Positions 8,068-14,866 of a DNA stretch of 64,000 nucleotides are shown here, piece by piece; the first letter of the stretch is position 1; the number at the start of each line of letters is the position of its first letter. This stretch comes from Campylobacter pinnipediorum subsp. pinnipediorum (lineage in GTDB: Bacteria; Campylobacterota; Campylobacteria; Campylobacterales; Campylobacteraceae). Location of the stretch: NCBI RefSeq assembly GCF_002021925.1, contig NZ_CP012546.1:1054001-1118000 (forward strand). Direction: 5' to 3'. The notes beneath the pieces are model-generated. The model searched no databases. It saw only the letters and a program-made list of their open reading frames with translations, and was not told the DNA's origin. The position numbers and the translations under genes are program-made.

Positions 8068-8293
8068 TGTGTTGCTTTCGTAATGTTTTAATCGCACCAA
8101 ATCTTTCGCTATTATTCAAGATATAAGAATGAATGTCATACCAAGCTGTTGCAGGTATGTTGAATTCCTTATCCATTGTTTCAATATCTTTGATATTTGG
8201 GTAAGCTGATTTGCCAAACCACAAACTGACAGCAGAGTGTGTCTTATTTGTAGCTTTTGCTATGTCAATTAGTTTAATTTTTGTTCTTTTCAT
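8048..8293 (-). CDS. Cro-like early regulator (HTH), 81 aa
   Basis: An HTH lies at residues about 7-30 (LIDIAKATNKTHSAVSLWFG), in a small protein divergent from the CI-like repressor across a repeat-rich operator. That is the arrangement of cro in lambdoid phages. The presumed -10 (TATATT within the 35-bp element) lies so close to the ATG that the mRNA would have almost no leader, and no ribosome site is visible. Confidence 0.7.
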   Translation of the reverse strand: MKRTKIKLIDIAKATNKTHSAVSLWFGKSAYPNIKDIETMDKEFNIPATAWYDIHSYILNNSERFGAIKTLRKQHNDNTKV

Positions 8294-8396
8294 TTGATAA
8301 TGTTAATATAATTTACATTAAATAATACTTAATAATGTTAATTTAATTATCATTATGTTAAGTAAAATTAACTTTTACAAAAAAAGGGGATAAGTT
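8294..8396. promoter_or_regulatory. Divergent promoter/operator region between cro-like and cI-like genes
   Basis: The half-site TAATGTTAAT occurs at 8298-8307 and 8333-8342; an inverted partner TTACATTAAA lies at 8313, and variants ATTATGTTAA (about 8351) and AAAATTAAC (about 8365) follow. A TAAAAT -10 for the repressor gene is at 8363-8368 and a GGGGA ribosome site precedes its ATG. The repeated half-sites are what a CI/Cro pair would bind. The stretch 8298-8332 recurs exactly, inverted, at 10476-10510. Confidence 0.8.
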
Positions 8397-9140
8397 ATGT
8401 CGTTAAGTAGCAAAATTAAAAAAGCAAGAAAATTAAAAGGGTTAACGCAGTTGCAATTATCTGAATTGCTTGGTATAAATCGTGCATCAATAACACAATA
8501 TGAAACAGATGTTGCTATTCCGCCTATCGCAACATTAAAACTTATTGCTGATGCGTGCGGTGTTGCTATGACTTTCTTTTTTGATGATGAGCTAGAAATT
8601 AACAGACAAATTGTAAAACAAGAATTAAAAAACAATTTTGCAAAGTATGCTGACCTAATCCCAAACCAAGCACAGATAAAAAACACAGTATTTTTACCAA
8701 AATCAGAAATGCTTATAGGTGCGGGTGCTGAAGGTGCTTTTGACTTAAGCTTGTTTGAGAGCGAGACAAGAGTTGCAGTAGATAAAAAGTTTATAGGTGC
8801 CCTAAACCCCGCAAATCTAAAATTATTTGAAGTCGTAGGAGATAGTATGTTTCCTGAGTATGATGAGGGCGACCTGGCTATTGTGGATATGGTAAATCAC
8901 AGATATGATTTTGTCAAAATAGCTGGTATTTATGTAGTTAGGGTTGGTGATGTAGTTTATATTAAGCGTGTTGAGTTTTTACCAAACAATGCTGTTAAGC
9001 TAATCTCACTAAACCCAAAATACGGCGATATGTATCCACACAAAGATGGTTACGAATATGAGATTTTAGGTAAGGTTTGTGGAAAAATCAAGTTTGAAAT
9101 TTCAAAAGGCTTAACATTTTCAGATAGTGGGATAAAATAA
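8397..9140 (+). CDS. CI/LexA-type phage repressor with S24 peptidase domain
   Basis: A 247-residue repressor. Residues 5-60 form a Cro/C1-type HTH (LTQLQLSELLGINRASITQY). The C-terminal half is a self-cleaving S24 domain: catalytic Ser150 in GDSMFP, Lys190 in VYIKRVEF, and a plausible Ala-Gly cleavage site in LIGAGAEG near residue 109. All catalytic parts are present, so RecA-stimulated self-cleavage and SOS induction are expected. It is divergent from the Cro-like gene and probably represses both early promoters. Confidence 0.9.
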   Translation: MSLSSKIKKARKLKGLTQLQLSELLGINRASITQYETDVAIPPIATLKLIADACGVAMTFFFDDELEINRQIVKQELKNNFAKYADLIPNQAQIKNTVFLPKSEMLIGAGAEGAFDLSLFESETRVAVDKKFIGALNPANLKLFEVVGDSMFPEYDEGDLAIVDMVNHRYDFVKIAGIYVVRVGDVVYIKRVEFLPNNAVKLISLNPKYGDMYPHKDGYEYEILGKVCGKIKFEISKGLTFSDSGIK

Positions 9141-9218
9141 GTAGTTAATTTGTTATATTTTAACTACTTTTAACCCATTATTTAATATAATTATTGTCAA
9201 TAACAACAAGGAGGACTT

Positions 9219-9398
9219 ATGAGTGAAACATTAAAAGCTTTTATCTTTGGCTTTAAAAATGCTTTTAGATTTGTAAACACATCTGAAATAAGTACTCTTA
9301 ATGAGCGTGGCGAGTTATCAGAAAAAATATTTAATGCACGTATACAAGAGTTTAAAAAACACTATGCCGAACAAAAAAATACCGAAAAAACAAAATAA
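9219..9398 (+). CDS. Hypothetical prophage protein, 59 aa
   Basis: A strong ribosome site (AAGGAGG) 5 bases before ATG supports this frame, which starts MSETLKAFIFGFKNAFRFVN and is basic and helical. It overlaps the next gene in another frame. The AT-rich upstream stretch from 9141 may hold its promoter. Expressed with the repressor in the lysogen by position. No known family. Confidence 0.6.
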   Translation: MSETLKAFIFGFKNAFRFVNTSEISTLNERGELSEKIFNARIQEFKKHYAEQKNTEKTK

Positions 9399-9825
9399 TA
9401 ATTTAGAAAATACACCTAAAGCTTTTATAGATAAAGCTATACAGCAAAATCTAAATATAAATTTTATTCCATCAGAACTTTCGGACATTATTAAGCAAAA
9501 CCCAAATTATACAGAACGTGTGTTAGAGTATTTGGAAAAAGAACAAACCCATAGACATAATTCAGACGATAGAATTTTAACATTAGAAGAAAAAGAGCAA
9601 GTCCTAAGAGCAGAAGAAGCCCCGAAGATAGCAAAATATAATTTTAGGGGACAAATATTTATCACATTAATACTATTTGCACTTATAGCAGTAACTGCTT
9701 TTGCTATACAAAAAGGCGAAGTTGGTATTGCGATAGCTGGTCTCATATCTTCTATTGTTGCAATGACACCAGCAATAATAGGCAATAGACCAAAACAAAA
9801 AGATAATTCCAAAAAACAACAATAG
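9364..9825 (+). CDS. DUF2335-like membrane protein
   Basis: About 153 residues: a polar N-terminal half with RVLEYLEKEQTHRH, then two transmembrane helices near the C-terminus (ITLILFALIAVTAFAIQ and GIAIAGLISSIVAMTPAIIG). The order resembles DUF2335 proteins of prophages, which are inner-membrane proteins of unknown role. The ORF extends upstream to 9301, but that part overlaps the 59-aa gene and lacks a ribosome site. Position next to the repressor suggests expression from the prophage, perhaps in exclusion; inferred only. Confidence 0.6.
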   Translation: MPNKKIPKKQNNNLENTPKAFIDKAIQQNLNINFIPSELSDIIKQNPNYTERVLEYLEKEQTHRHNSDDRILTLEEKEQVLRAEEAPKIAKYNFRGQIFITLILFALIAVTAFAIQKGEVGIAIAGLISSIVAMTPAIIGNRPKQKDNSKKQQ

Positions 9826-9845
9826 TCTTAGATTGAATAGTAAAA

Positions 9846-9980
9846 AATAAAGATAACCCAGGAGCATGCAGAATACTAAGCAAATGCCTACCTTGAGCCC
9901 AAGACTACAGCTTTAATCCGTCAAAGGTTATCTTTATTTGGCAGAGTCGCACGGAGCTATCTGCCGAATGACTTAGTATT
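9846..9980. ncRNA. Candidate structured RNA with pseudoknot-like pairing
   Basis: The 185-base gap between two convergent genes is not featureless. A perfect 13-bp inverted repeat AATAAAGATAACC (9846-9858) pairs with 9926-9938; a hairpin GGCAGA/TCTGCC follows (9940-9945, 9960-9965); and AATACTAAG (9872-9880), inside the first helix, can pair with CTTAGTATT (9972-9980) outside it, giving a pseudoknot or an alternative fold. No frame of useful length covers it. Strand, promoter and family are unknown; it could also be a complex bidirectional terminator. Confidence 0.5.
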
Positions 9981-10010
9981 ATAGGAAAATACTATTAAAT
10001 ATCTTTTGCT

Positions 10011-10352
10011 TCATTCAGCTTGTAGTGGAATTGTTGTGTTATTGTCTTTTGCAGTCGCATTGTTTTCACTCTCAAGCTCTTTTTCGTATTCTTCCATCTC
10101 TTTTTCATATTGATACTCATCAATCATCTGTTTGGCTTTGCCAAAAACAGCACCAATTATACCTACCCCAAGACCTATACCAGAAGCTATTAAACCAGAC
10201 TTTGTAGAATTATGCGATATTCTATCCCAATCTAAATCAACACCGTGCCTAACATCTCTTGAAGTAAAATAAGTATTAATATTATTTTCTAAATCATATT
10301 GGCTACATCCAACAAAAGCCATTATACATATAACAACAAAAAGTCTATTCAT
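10011..10352 (-). CDS. Prophage lipoprotein, 113 aa
   Basis: The N-terminus is a lipoprotein signal peptide with the lipobox FVGC (Cys16). After it come a short polar part, a Gly/Ala-rich hydrophobic segment (LIASGIGLGVGIIGAVFG, residues about 54-71) like those of glycine-zipper proteins, then an acidic tail with EKEMEEYEKELE. It stands alone on the minus strand, so it is probably a moron gene expressed in the lysogen. Phage lipoproteins often block superinfection, but this is only a possibility here. Confidence 0.7.
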   Translation of the reverse strand: MNRLFVVICIMAFVGCSQYDLENNINTYFTSRDVRHGVDLDWDRISHNSTKSGLIASGIGLGVGIIGAVFGKAKQMIDEYQYEKEMEEYEKELESENNATAKDNNTTIPLQAE

Positions 10353-10475
10353 ACAAGACCCCTTTTAATGTTTTATATGAATTATTCTATCAATACATAT
10401 TTAAATTCCAAATAAAAGTAAATAAAACCATATAAAATTATATTTTTTTACAAAATGTTAGTATTATTTACTTTT

Positions 10476-10510
10476 TTAAGTATTATTTAATGTAAATTAT
10501 ATTAACATTA
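10476..10510 (+). promoter_or_regulatory. Second early promoter/operator, exact inverted copy of 8298-8332
   Basis: All 35 bases are identical, in inverted orientation, to the element directly upstream of the Cro-like gene. It contains inverted half-sites TAATGT and ACATTA and a TATATT -10, and it points rightward into the recombination operon. A further partial copy (AATGTTAGTATTATTTAC) begins near 10454. This is the arrangement expected of OL/PL versus OR/PR. Confidence 0.82.
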
Positions 10511-10811
10511 CACCAACAAAACAAAGGAGCCCCACTCCTAGCTAGGGTTTAGCTAAAGCTACGGGTAGCGTCAGTATGTAGACGATAATTATATACTCGG
10601 TTCAAGCCCCGATAGTAGTGTGTTCGGGGGTAGTAAAATCCACACTTTTTAAAACAAAAATATGCACATTAGGCAATGAGCTTTCAACAATTGACATCTT
10701 ATAGTACTTTTTAGAAAATAGAGTTATCGAACCTTTCTTAATAGAAATTGATTTTCAGCGGCGGTTTAGCAACTTGCTTAGTGTGTATTTTTTTGTTTTA
10801 AAGGATATTAG
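10511..10811 (+). ncRNA. Structured 5' leader or small RNA of the rightward early operon
   Basis: The 300 bases between the early promoter and the first gene hold no frame of note but many hairpins: GGAG/CTCC (10526-10538), GCTA/TAGC (10558-10569), CGTC/GACG (about 10569-10585), AGTGTG/CACACT followed by TTTT (about 10616-10650, terminator-like), and a helix of 26 pairs between 10651-10676 and 10774-10799 with one mismatch and three G-U pairs. The last ends 12 bases before the ATG at 10812. It may be an antitermination (put-like) element, an attenuator, or a processed RNA. Confidence 0.55.
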
Positions 10812-10946
10812 ATGATAGAAGCATTTATTAGAGGTTTTGAGTTTGGCATTATCACAGGCTGTGAGCTTGTGCTTTTTGCTTGGTTTTTAGTCTTTATAGT
10901 TGATACAATTAGACTTGTTTATTTAAAGCTTCGCAATCGGTTTTAG
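10812..10946 (+). CDS. Small membrane protein, first gene of rightward early operon, 44 aa
   Basis: ATG at 10812 follows a good AAAGGA site. The frame encodes MIEAFIRGFEFGIITGCELV and a hydrophobic stretch LFAWFLVFIVDTIRLVYL, ending in basic residues. One membrane span, positive inside C-terminus. Its last 38 bases overlap the end of the convergent 10909-11217 gene. Position corresponds to that of early lysis, exclusion or regulatory peptides in other phages, but no homolog is recognised. Confidence 0.55.
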   Translation: MIEAFIRGFEFGIITGCELVLFAWFLVFIVDTIRLVYLKLRNRF

Positions 10947-11217
10947 CTAGTTCGCACTTGCCTTTATTAAAGTGAGGACAGCCGACACGAACAGGTTTGT
11001 TATTTTCATAAGTGATAACAACATTTGTTGTGTAGTCCATCACTTGACCGTTGATTTTAACGGGTATAGTGCAGTTGCCGGTGCTTTGAGTTATGAATAT
11101 TTTCTTATCTTTAAAACGAAAATATTTAAAAGCGACAAGCCAACCACAACAAAAACCAGCGACAAAGATTATTAGTTCATAAGCATTAAGCGTTTTAAGA
11201 TAATTTATCCATTCCAT
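10909..11217 (-). CDS. Membrane-anchored Cys-rich small protein, about 102 aa
   Basis: The N-terminal 35 residues include a transmembrane helix (AYELIIFVAGFCCGWLVAF). The C-terminal part has Cys-rich GCPHFNKGKCELAKTDC, which may bind metal. The frame can start at TTG 11223 but ATG 11217 fits better: TATACT lies 6 bases upstream of it and TTGTAT 17 bases before that, so the mRNA would be leaderless. It runs against the rightward operon and its 3' end overlaps the 10812 gene. Function unknown. Confidence 0.55.
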   Translation of the reverse strand: MEWINYLKTLNAYELIIFVAGFCCGWLVAFKYFRFKDKKIFITQSTGNCTIPVKINGQVMDYTTNVVITYENNKPVRVGCPHFNKGKCELAKTDCEALNKQV

Positions 11218-11234
11218 TCGCAAAGTATAACAGA

Positions 11235-11363
11235 TTTTTTACACATATACAAGCCCTTATGACTTCAAAAAATCAAACATAAAAACCATGCAGACATAAA
11301 AAACTCCTTATTAATTAAATCAAAAATAATTGGAGTTGTAAGGGTTTGTATATGTGTAAAAAA
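11235..11363. repeat. Long 25-bp inverted repeat between divergent genes
   Basis: Arms 11235-11259 and 11339-11363 match at 24 of 25 positions, with 79 bases between, inside which AACTCC/GGAGTT forms a smaller hairpin. The left arm holds the -35 of the leaderless minus-strand gene; the right arm ends at the ribosome site of the plus-strand gene at 11374. Confidence 0.8.
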
Positions 11364-11373
11364 AGGAGTAATT

Positions 11374-11463
11374 ATGAAAACTATAAAAAAGATTTTGAGT
11401 TTATTTCAAAAAAAAGGTGCAGTTATCAAAAATATAAGATTTTTGCACCTAGAAAGGATTTAA
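11374..11463 (+). CDS. Small basic early peptide, 29 aa
   Basis: An AAGGAG site precedes ATG at 11374, and the frame encodes MKTIKKILSLFQKKG and ends at TAA 11463, two bases before the next ATG. The alternative is a longer frame from 11346-11352 in the phase of the next gene; that lacks a ribosome site. A 7-bp hairpin AGGTGCA/TGCACCT (11415-11450) sits just before the ribosome site of the next gene. Confidence 0.5.
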   Translation: MKTIKKILSLFQKKGAVIKNIRFLHLERI

Positions 11464-11465
11464 CA

Positions 11466-11678
11466 ATGATATTAGAAAGCTATGAAAAGGATTTAATGAC
11501 ACACGAACAAATGCAAGCAAGAGCTGATGCATTATTTGATGAGTTTAGCTCAAAGCTAGATGATATCCTTGCTAATGCAAGCGAAGAAATCGAGCATTTA
11601 GTATCAAACTACGAAGAGTATATCAAATACAAAGATTTACAAGATGAGATAAGAACTCAAGCAAGAGCATTTTTTTAA
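11466..11678 (+). CDS. Hypothetical early phage protein, 70 aa
   Basis: Acidic, probably coiled-coil helical protein (MILESYEKDLMTHEQMQARA...). AAAGG precedes the ATG at 11466. The open frame extends to 11346, but the ATG at 11466 has the only good ribosome site. No family recognised. Lies in the rightward early operon. Confidence 0.55.
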   Translation: MILESYEKDLMTHEQMQARADALFDEFSSKLDDILANASEEIEHLVSNYEEYIKYKDLQDEIRTQARAFF

Positions 11679-11697
11679 TTACAAACAAGGATTAGTT

Positions 11698-11805
11698 ATG
11701 AAGATAGTAAAACATTTTTTAGTAATCAAAACTCAAAACCGTTATTTGGGTAAAAAGATAAAAAAACAAAGGATACAAAATGACAGATATAATTTTAAAA
11801 GTTGA
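11698..11805 (+). CDS. Small very basic peptide, 35 aa
   Basis: AAGGATTAG precedes the ATG, and the frame MKIVKHFLVIKTQNRYLGKK continues with more Lys/Arg and overlaps the start of the DUF1351 gene by 26 bases. It may be a real small protein or a loading ORF for the next gene. No function known. Confidence 0.4.
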   Translation: MKIVKHFLVIKTQNRYLGKKIKKQRIQNDRYNFKS

Positions 11806-12670
11806 TTTCACAAATGAAGTCTTAACAACAAACTTTGAGAATATAAAACAAGAAGTACAAAATGAAGTTAATAAGTATAGCATAAATGTTACAGAAGATA
11901 ACATCCCTGAAGCTAAAAAAGTTATGGCAAATTTTAACAAAGTCAAAAAAGAGATTGATATAAAATATAAGGAGTTTATAGATAGATTTTCCATACCTAT
12001 AAACCAACTAAAAGACGAGAAAAAACAAATTGCTTTAATTATTGATAATGGAAGACAGTCAATAGCAGATAATGTAGCAGATTTTGAAAATAAAAAACTT
12101 GAAGTTATAAAACAAACTGTGCAAGCTTATATAAATACGCAATGCCAAGAAAAATCTATAAATACAGAACTTATTAATGTGTATGAGTTTGTAAAATTAA
12201 CAGCAGTAACACCTAGTGGAAGTATAGCAAAAACAACAAAAGAAGCGATAGACAATAAAATAGCAATAATTGAAAACGAGATATTAAAAGCAAAACTTGA
12301 AGCAGAAGAAAAAGCAAGAAGAGATAGAGAAATAGCAGAGCAAGCAAAAGCTAAAGCCGAAGAAAGAGCAAGACAAAGAGAAATAGAACTAAGAGAAATA
12401 CTAGAAAGAGAAAAACAAGAAGCTATACAAAGAGCTAAAATTGAAGAACAAAAAAGACTAGAAAGAGAAAAACAAGAAGCTATACAAGAGACAGTAAAGC
12501 AAGCTCCTATCAAAGCCGAAGATGGCAAAGTAATATACATAATAAGAGCTGATTTTAATGTCAAAGCAAATGCTAATGCAGATAGAAATATTTTACTTGG
12601 AAAAGTCAAAGATTTGCTAGGAAAAGCTGGAATAACAGAATTTGTTAATTTGGAAGTGTTAAATGCTTGA
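11780..12670 (+). CDS. DUF1351-like phage protein
   Basis: A 296-residue protein whose first 110 residues (NFENIKQEVQNEVNKY, EAKKVMANFNKVKKEIDIK) fit the DUF1351 family, found beside phage recombination genes. Residues about 170-240 are a long charged coiled coil with a duplicated LEREKQEAIQ block. The C-terminal 55 residues (KVIYIIRADFNVKANANA) form a small beta-rich domain. It overlaps the nuclease gene by 8 bases. Family members are thought to help phage recombination or replication, without known biochemistry. Confidence 0.7.
   Translation: MTDIILKVDFTNEVLTTNFENIKQEVQNEVNKYSINVTEDNIPEAKKVMANFNKVKKEIDIKYKEFIDRFSIPINQLKDEKKQIALIIDNGRQSIADNVADFENKKLEVIKQTVQAYINTQCQEKSINTELINVYEFVKLTAVTPSGSIAKTTKEAIDNKIAIIENEILKAKLEAEEKARRDREIAEQAKAKAEERARQREIELREILEREKQEAIQRAKIEEQKRLEREKQEAIQETVKQAPIKAEDGKVIYIIRADFNVKANANADRNILLGKVKDLLGKAGITEFVNLEVLNA
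12400..12487. repeat. 31-bp direct repeat inside the DUF1351 gene
   Basis: Bases 12400-12430 recur exactly at 12457-12487, period 57 bp, encoding the duplicated LEREKQEAIQ segment of the coiled coil. The period keeps the frame. Confidence 0.85.
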
Positions 12671-13496
12671 TATTGATTTAAACATAGCATTAACTAACAA
12701 AGAATACCACTCAAGAAGTGAGATAAGCAAAAGCGACCTTGATAAATTAGCAAAAAGCCCATTTCACTTTAAGTTTAAAAGTGAGTTTGAAACAGAGCCA
12801 AGCCAAACCTTGATTTTAGGCTCATTAGTTCATAAATTAGTCCTTGAACCACAAGATTTTAACAATGAGTTTATCATAGAGCCTGTGTGTGATAAGCGAA
12901 CCAAAGCCGGTAAAGAAGCCTATCAAGAGTTTTTAACAAGTGTAGGCGATAAAACCATAGTCCCACAAAGCTTAAACGAAACAGCACAAGAGATAGCTTT
13001 AAAGGTTCTTTCTATGAAAGAGACCGGGCTGTTTTTAAAAAACGGCTTAGCAGAACAGAGCTATTTTGGAGAGATTGAAGGTGTTAAGGTCAAATGTCGC
13101 CCCGATTTTTATAATGAAAGTCTAGGTTTAGCCATTGATTTAAAGACTACATCAGATGCAAGTGCTACAGGCTTTGCAAAGAGTGTAGCAAACTTTAACT
13201 ATCACATACAAGCAAGTTTTTACAGCGATATTTTAAGACAAAACGGCAAAGAAGTAAATAACTTCTTATTTATCGCAGTAGAAACCAAAAAGCCTTATAT
13301 GGTGGGCTTTTATGAGCTAGACCAAACAGCCATAGATAAAGGCAGAGATGATTATTTAAGATTGCTTGACCTTTACAAAGTATGCGAGGCTAAAAACGAA
13401 TGGTGGGGCTATGCTGAGTTTAAAGACAACGAAGTAAATCACATACAAACACTAGCCTTACCAAACTGGAAATTTTATCAAGAAGTAGGAGCTTAA
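12663..13496 (+). CDS. PD-(D/E)XK exonuclease, RecE/DUF3799-like
   Basis: A 277-residue nuclease. ISKSDLDKLAKSPFHFK at the start, LGSLVHKLVLEP at 52-63, and the catalytic core RPDF (Asp148) with IDLKTT (Asp159, Lys161) are the signature of the phage PD-(D/E)XK family that includes RecE-like 5'-3' double-strand exonucleases. With the RecT-like gene at 14867 it would form a two-component recombinase that resects ends and anneals strands. It overlaps DUF1351 at the start. Confidence 0.85.
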   Translation: MLDIDLNIALTNKEYHSRSEISKSDLDKLAKSPFHFKFKSEFETEPSQTLILGSLVHKLVLEPQDFNNEFIIEPVCDKRTKAGKEAYQEFLTSVGDKTIVPQSLNETAQEIALKVLSMKETGLFLKNGLAEQSYFGEIEGVKVKCRPDFYNESLGLAIDLKTTSDASATGFAKSVANFNYHIQASFYSDILRQNGKEVNNFLFIAVETKKPYMVGFYELDQTAIDKGRDDYLRLLDLYKVCEAKNEWWGYAEFKDNEVNHIQTLALPNWKFYQEVGA

Positions 13497-13513
13497 ACAT
13501 TGTATTACAACCT

Positions 13514-13546
13514 AAATAAGCTTTTAATATGTTTTTGAATAAAATT
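13514..13546 (+). promoter_or_regulatory. Promoter module, copy 1 of 3
   Basis: AAATAAGCTTTTAAT, seven further bases, then TTGAATAAAATT, ending in a TAAAAT -10. The same 33-base pattern with identical spacing occurs at 17546 and 19031. It is 21 bases before the ATG at 13567. Confidence 0.65.
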
Positions 13547-13566
13547 ATAAAAACTAAGGAGTGATA

Positions 13567-13953
13567 ATGATACCTAAAAATTATAAATGCCCTAAATGTG
13601 GCAATGAAAAAATCAAACAAGACAGAGCTGATAAACTTGCAGGAGCAACGATAGAAGACTCTTATTTAGTATGTAAAGAATGTGGTTATACAGATGATGA
13701 AATTAAATTTATGTATTATGGTAATGAAAACATAGTTAAACATACTTGCAGAATACTAGGGATAACACAAAAAGAATTAGCAGAGATGATAGGCGTTGCT
13801 GACAATACCCCAGCACAATGGGCTACACAAAAAGAGCCACCAGAGATGGCTATAAAATTTATGAACCTTTTATTGGCTCATAACAAGGTAAAAAAACAAC
13901 TAGATAAATTCAAACAAGCATTTAAATTATTAGATGAAGCTAAACAATCCTAA
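13567..13953 (+). CDS. Zinc-ribbon plus HTH regulator-like protein
   Basis: About 128 residues. The N-terminus is a zinc ribbon with CPKCGN and CKECGY, and the middle is an XRE-type HTH (LGITQKELAEMIGVADNTPAQW), followed by a helical tail. The frame extends to a GTG at 13561, but ATG at 13567 has AAGGAG 6 bases upstream. A shared promoter module lies just before it and a strong terminator just after, so it is a single-gene unit. It probably regulates phage genes. Confidence 0.75.
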   Translation: MIPKNYKCPKCGNEKIKQDRADKLAGATIEDSYLVCKECGYTDDEIKFMYYGNENIVKHTCRILGITQKELAEMIGVADNTPAQWATQKEPPEMAIKFMNLLLAHNKVKKQLDKFKQAFKLLDEAKQS

Positions 13954-13977
13954 GCCATTATTTTGTGAGATTAAACC

Positions 13978-14012
13978 AAAGGGGTGTCAGAAATACTGAT
14001 ACCCCTTTTTTT
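13978..14012 (+). terminator. Strong rho-independent terminator
   Basis: GGGGTGTCAG and CTGATACCCC (13981-13990, 13996-14005) form a 10-bp stem with a 5-base loop, followed by seven T. It ends the first part of the rightward operon. Confidence 0.93.
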
Positions 14013-14063
14013 ATATGGTAAATAATAATTAAGATAAAAACTTTACAATATAAATAAAATTAC

Positions 14064-14092
14064 TTGACAAATATTTATAATGATGATACAAT
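14064..14092 (+). promoter_or_regulatory. Consensus sigma-70 promoter of the antirepressor/RecT operon
   Basis: TTGACA at 14064 and TACAAT at 14087 are 17 bases apart. A full -35 is uncommon in Campylobacter-like genomes, so this looks like a strong phage promoter. A nearly identical one precedes the paralog at 20168. Confidence 0.82.
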
Positions 14093-14125
14093 TCGAACAT
14101 AAATATTTACCACAAGGATTTTATT

Positions 14126-14857
14126 ATGAAAAATTTATTTACAGCAACAAACAAGGCTCATACATTCCAAACATTTACAACAGAACAAGTCGCTAATGGT
14201 TATGGTGTAGCATTAACAACAATAAGAAACCACAAAGCAGAGCATTCAGACGAGATAGCAGAAAATATACATTTTGTGTATGAAGTTATTTCAACCAATG
14301 GTGGCAAACAAGAGATGTTAAAATGGACTTTACGTGGAATTGTTAAGCTTGGTATGTTTATAAGAAGCAAGGAAGCCAAAAAGTTTAGACTATGGGCGGA
14401 GCAAGAGCTAGAAAAATCTATTTTAGCAGAGCTTGAAAAAGCAAACGAGATAAGAGAAAAAAATATAACTTATGTGAATGAGATATCAAACCTAAAAGCC
14501 TATCAAATGGCACAAGGTAAGCACCATAATTACCAAGTTTTAGGCTACAAATCCCAAATATCACAGAAAAACAAAGAGATAGTAGCACTAAAACAAGAGT
14601 TAGTCAAAGCACAAAAGATTTACACAGCACAGGTTGATGATGATAGTTATAAGGCTATGTATAAAAATGCCATCTTAGAGCGAAACTACTATTATCAAAA
14701 ATGCCAAAAGCTAAAAGAGTGCTTTTTTACAAAAGAACAAAAAACATTTCAAATCCTAAACGATATAAGAACACAACTAGACAAGACCTACACAGATGTT
14801 GGGGCTTTGATAGCTTATGTTTGGGAAGACAACGATTATTTTATACAAAACAGATAG
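14126..14857 (+). CDS. Antirepressor-like protein, N-terminal DNA-binding domain type 1
   Basis: A 243-residue protein. The first 100 residues (TTEQVANGYGVALTTIRNHK, KWTLRGIVKLGMFIRSKEAK) resemble phage ORF6N/BRO-type regulatory domains. The C-terminal 130 residues, with SQKNKEIVALKQEL, YKNAILERNYYYQK and DVGALIAYVWEDNDYF, are clearly homologous to the end of the 20168 gene, which has another N-terminus. It has its own strong promoter and begins the operon that goes on to the RecT-like gene. Confidence 0.68.
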   Translation: MKNLFTATNKAHTFQTFTTEQVANGYGVALTTIRNHKAEHSDEIAENIHFVYEVISTNGGKQEMLKWTLRGIVKLGMFIRSKEAKKFRLWAEQELEKSILAELEKANEIREKNITYVNEISNLKAYQMAQGKHHNYQVLGYKSQISQKNKEIVALKQELVKAQKIYTAQVDDDSYKAMYKNAILERNYYYQKCQKLKECFFTKEQKTFQILNDIRTQLDKTYTDVGALIAYVWEDNDYFIQNR

Positions 14858-14866
14858 GAGCATAAG

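Noticed and set aside
10690-10710. Internal TTGACA in the leader as a promoter
   Set aside because: No -10 at a proper distance; the next TATAGT-like word is only a few bases away.
9846-10811. Retron or type III toxin-antitoxin RNA
   Set aside because: No reverse transcriptase and no ToxN-like gene nearby, and no tandem RNA repeats.
11346-11678. Single 110-aa gene from 11346
   Set aside because: It starts at TTG with no ribosome site; two shorter frames with good sites (11374 and 11466) explain the region better.
12127-12690. Long minus-strand frame opposite the DUF1351 gene
   Set aside because: It is the antisense of a coiled-coil coding region (Lys/Glu-rich), which creates Leu/Ser-rich shadows; no ribosome site.
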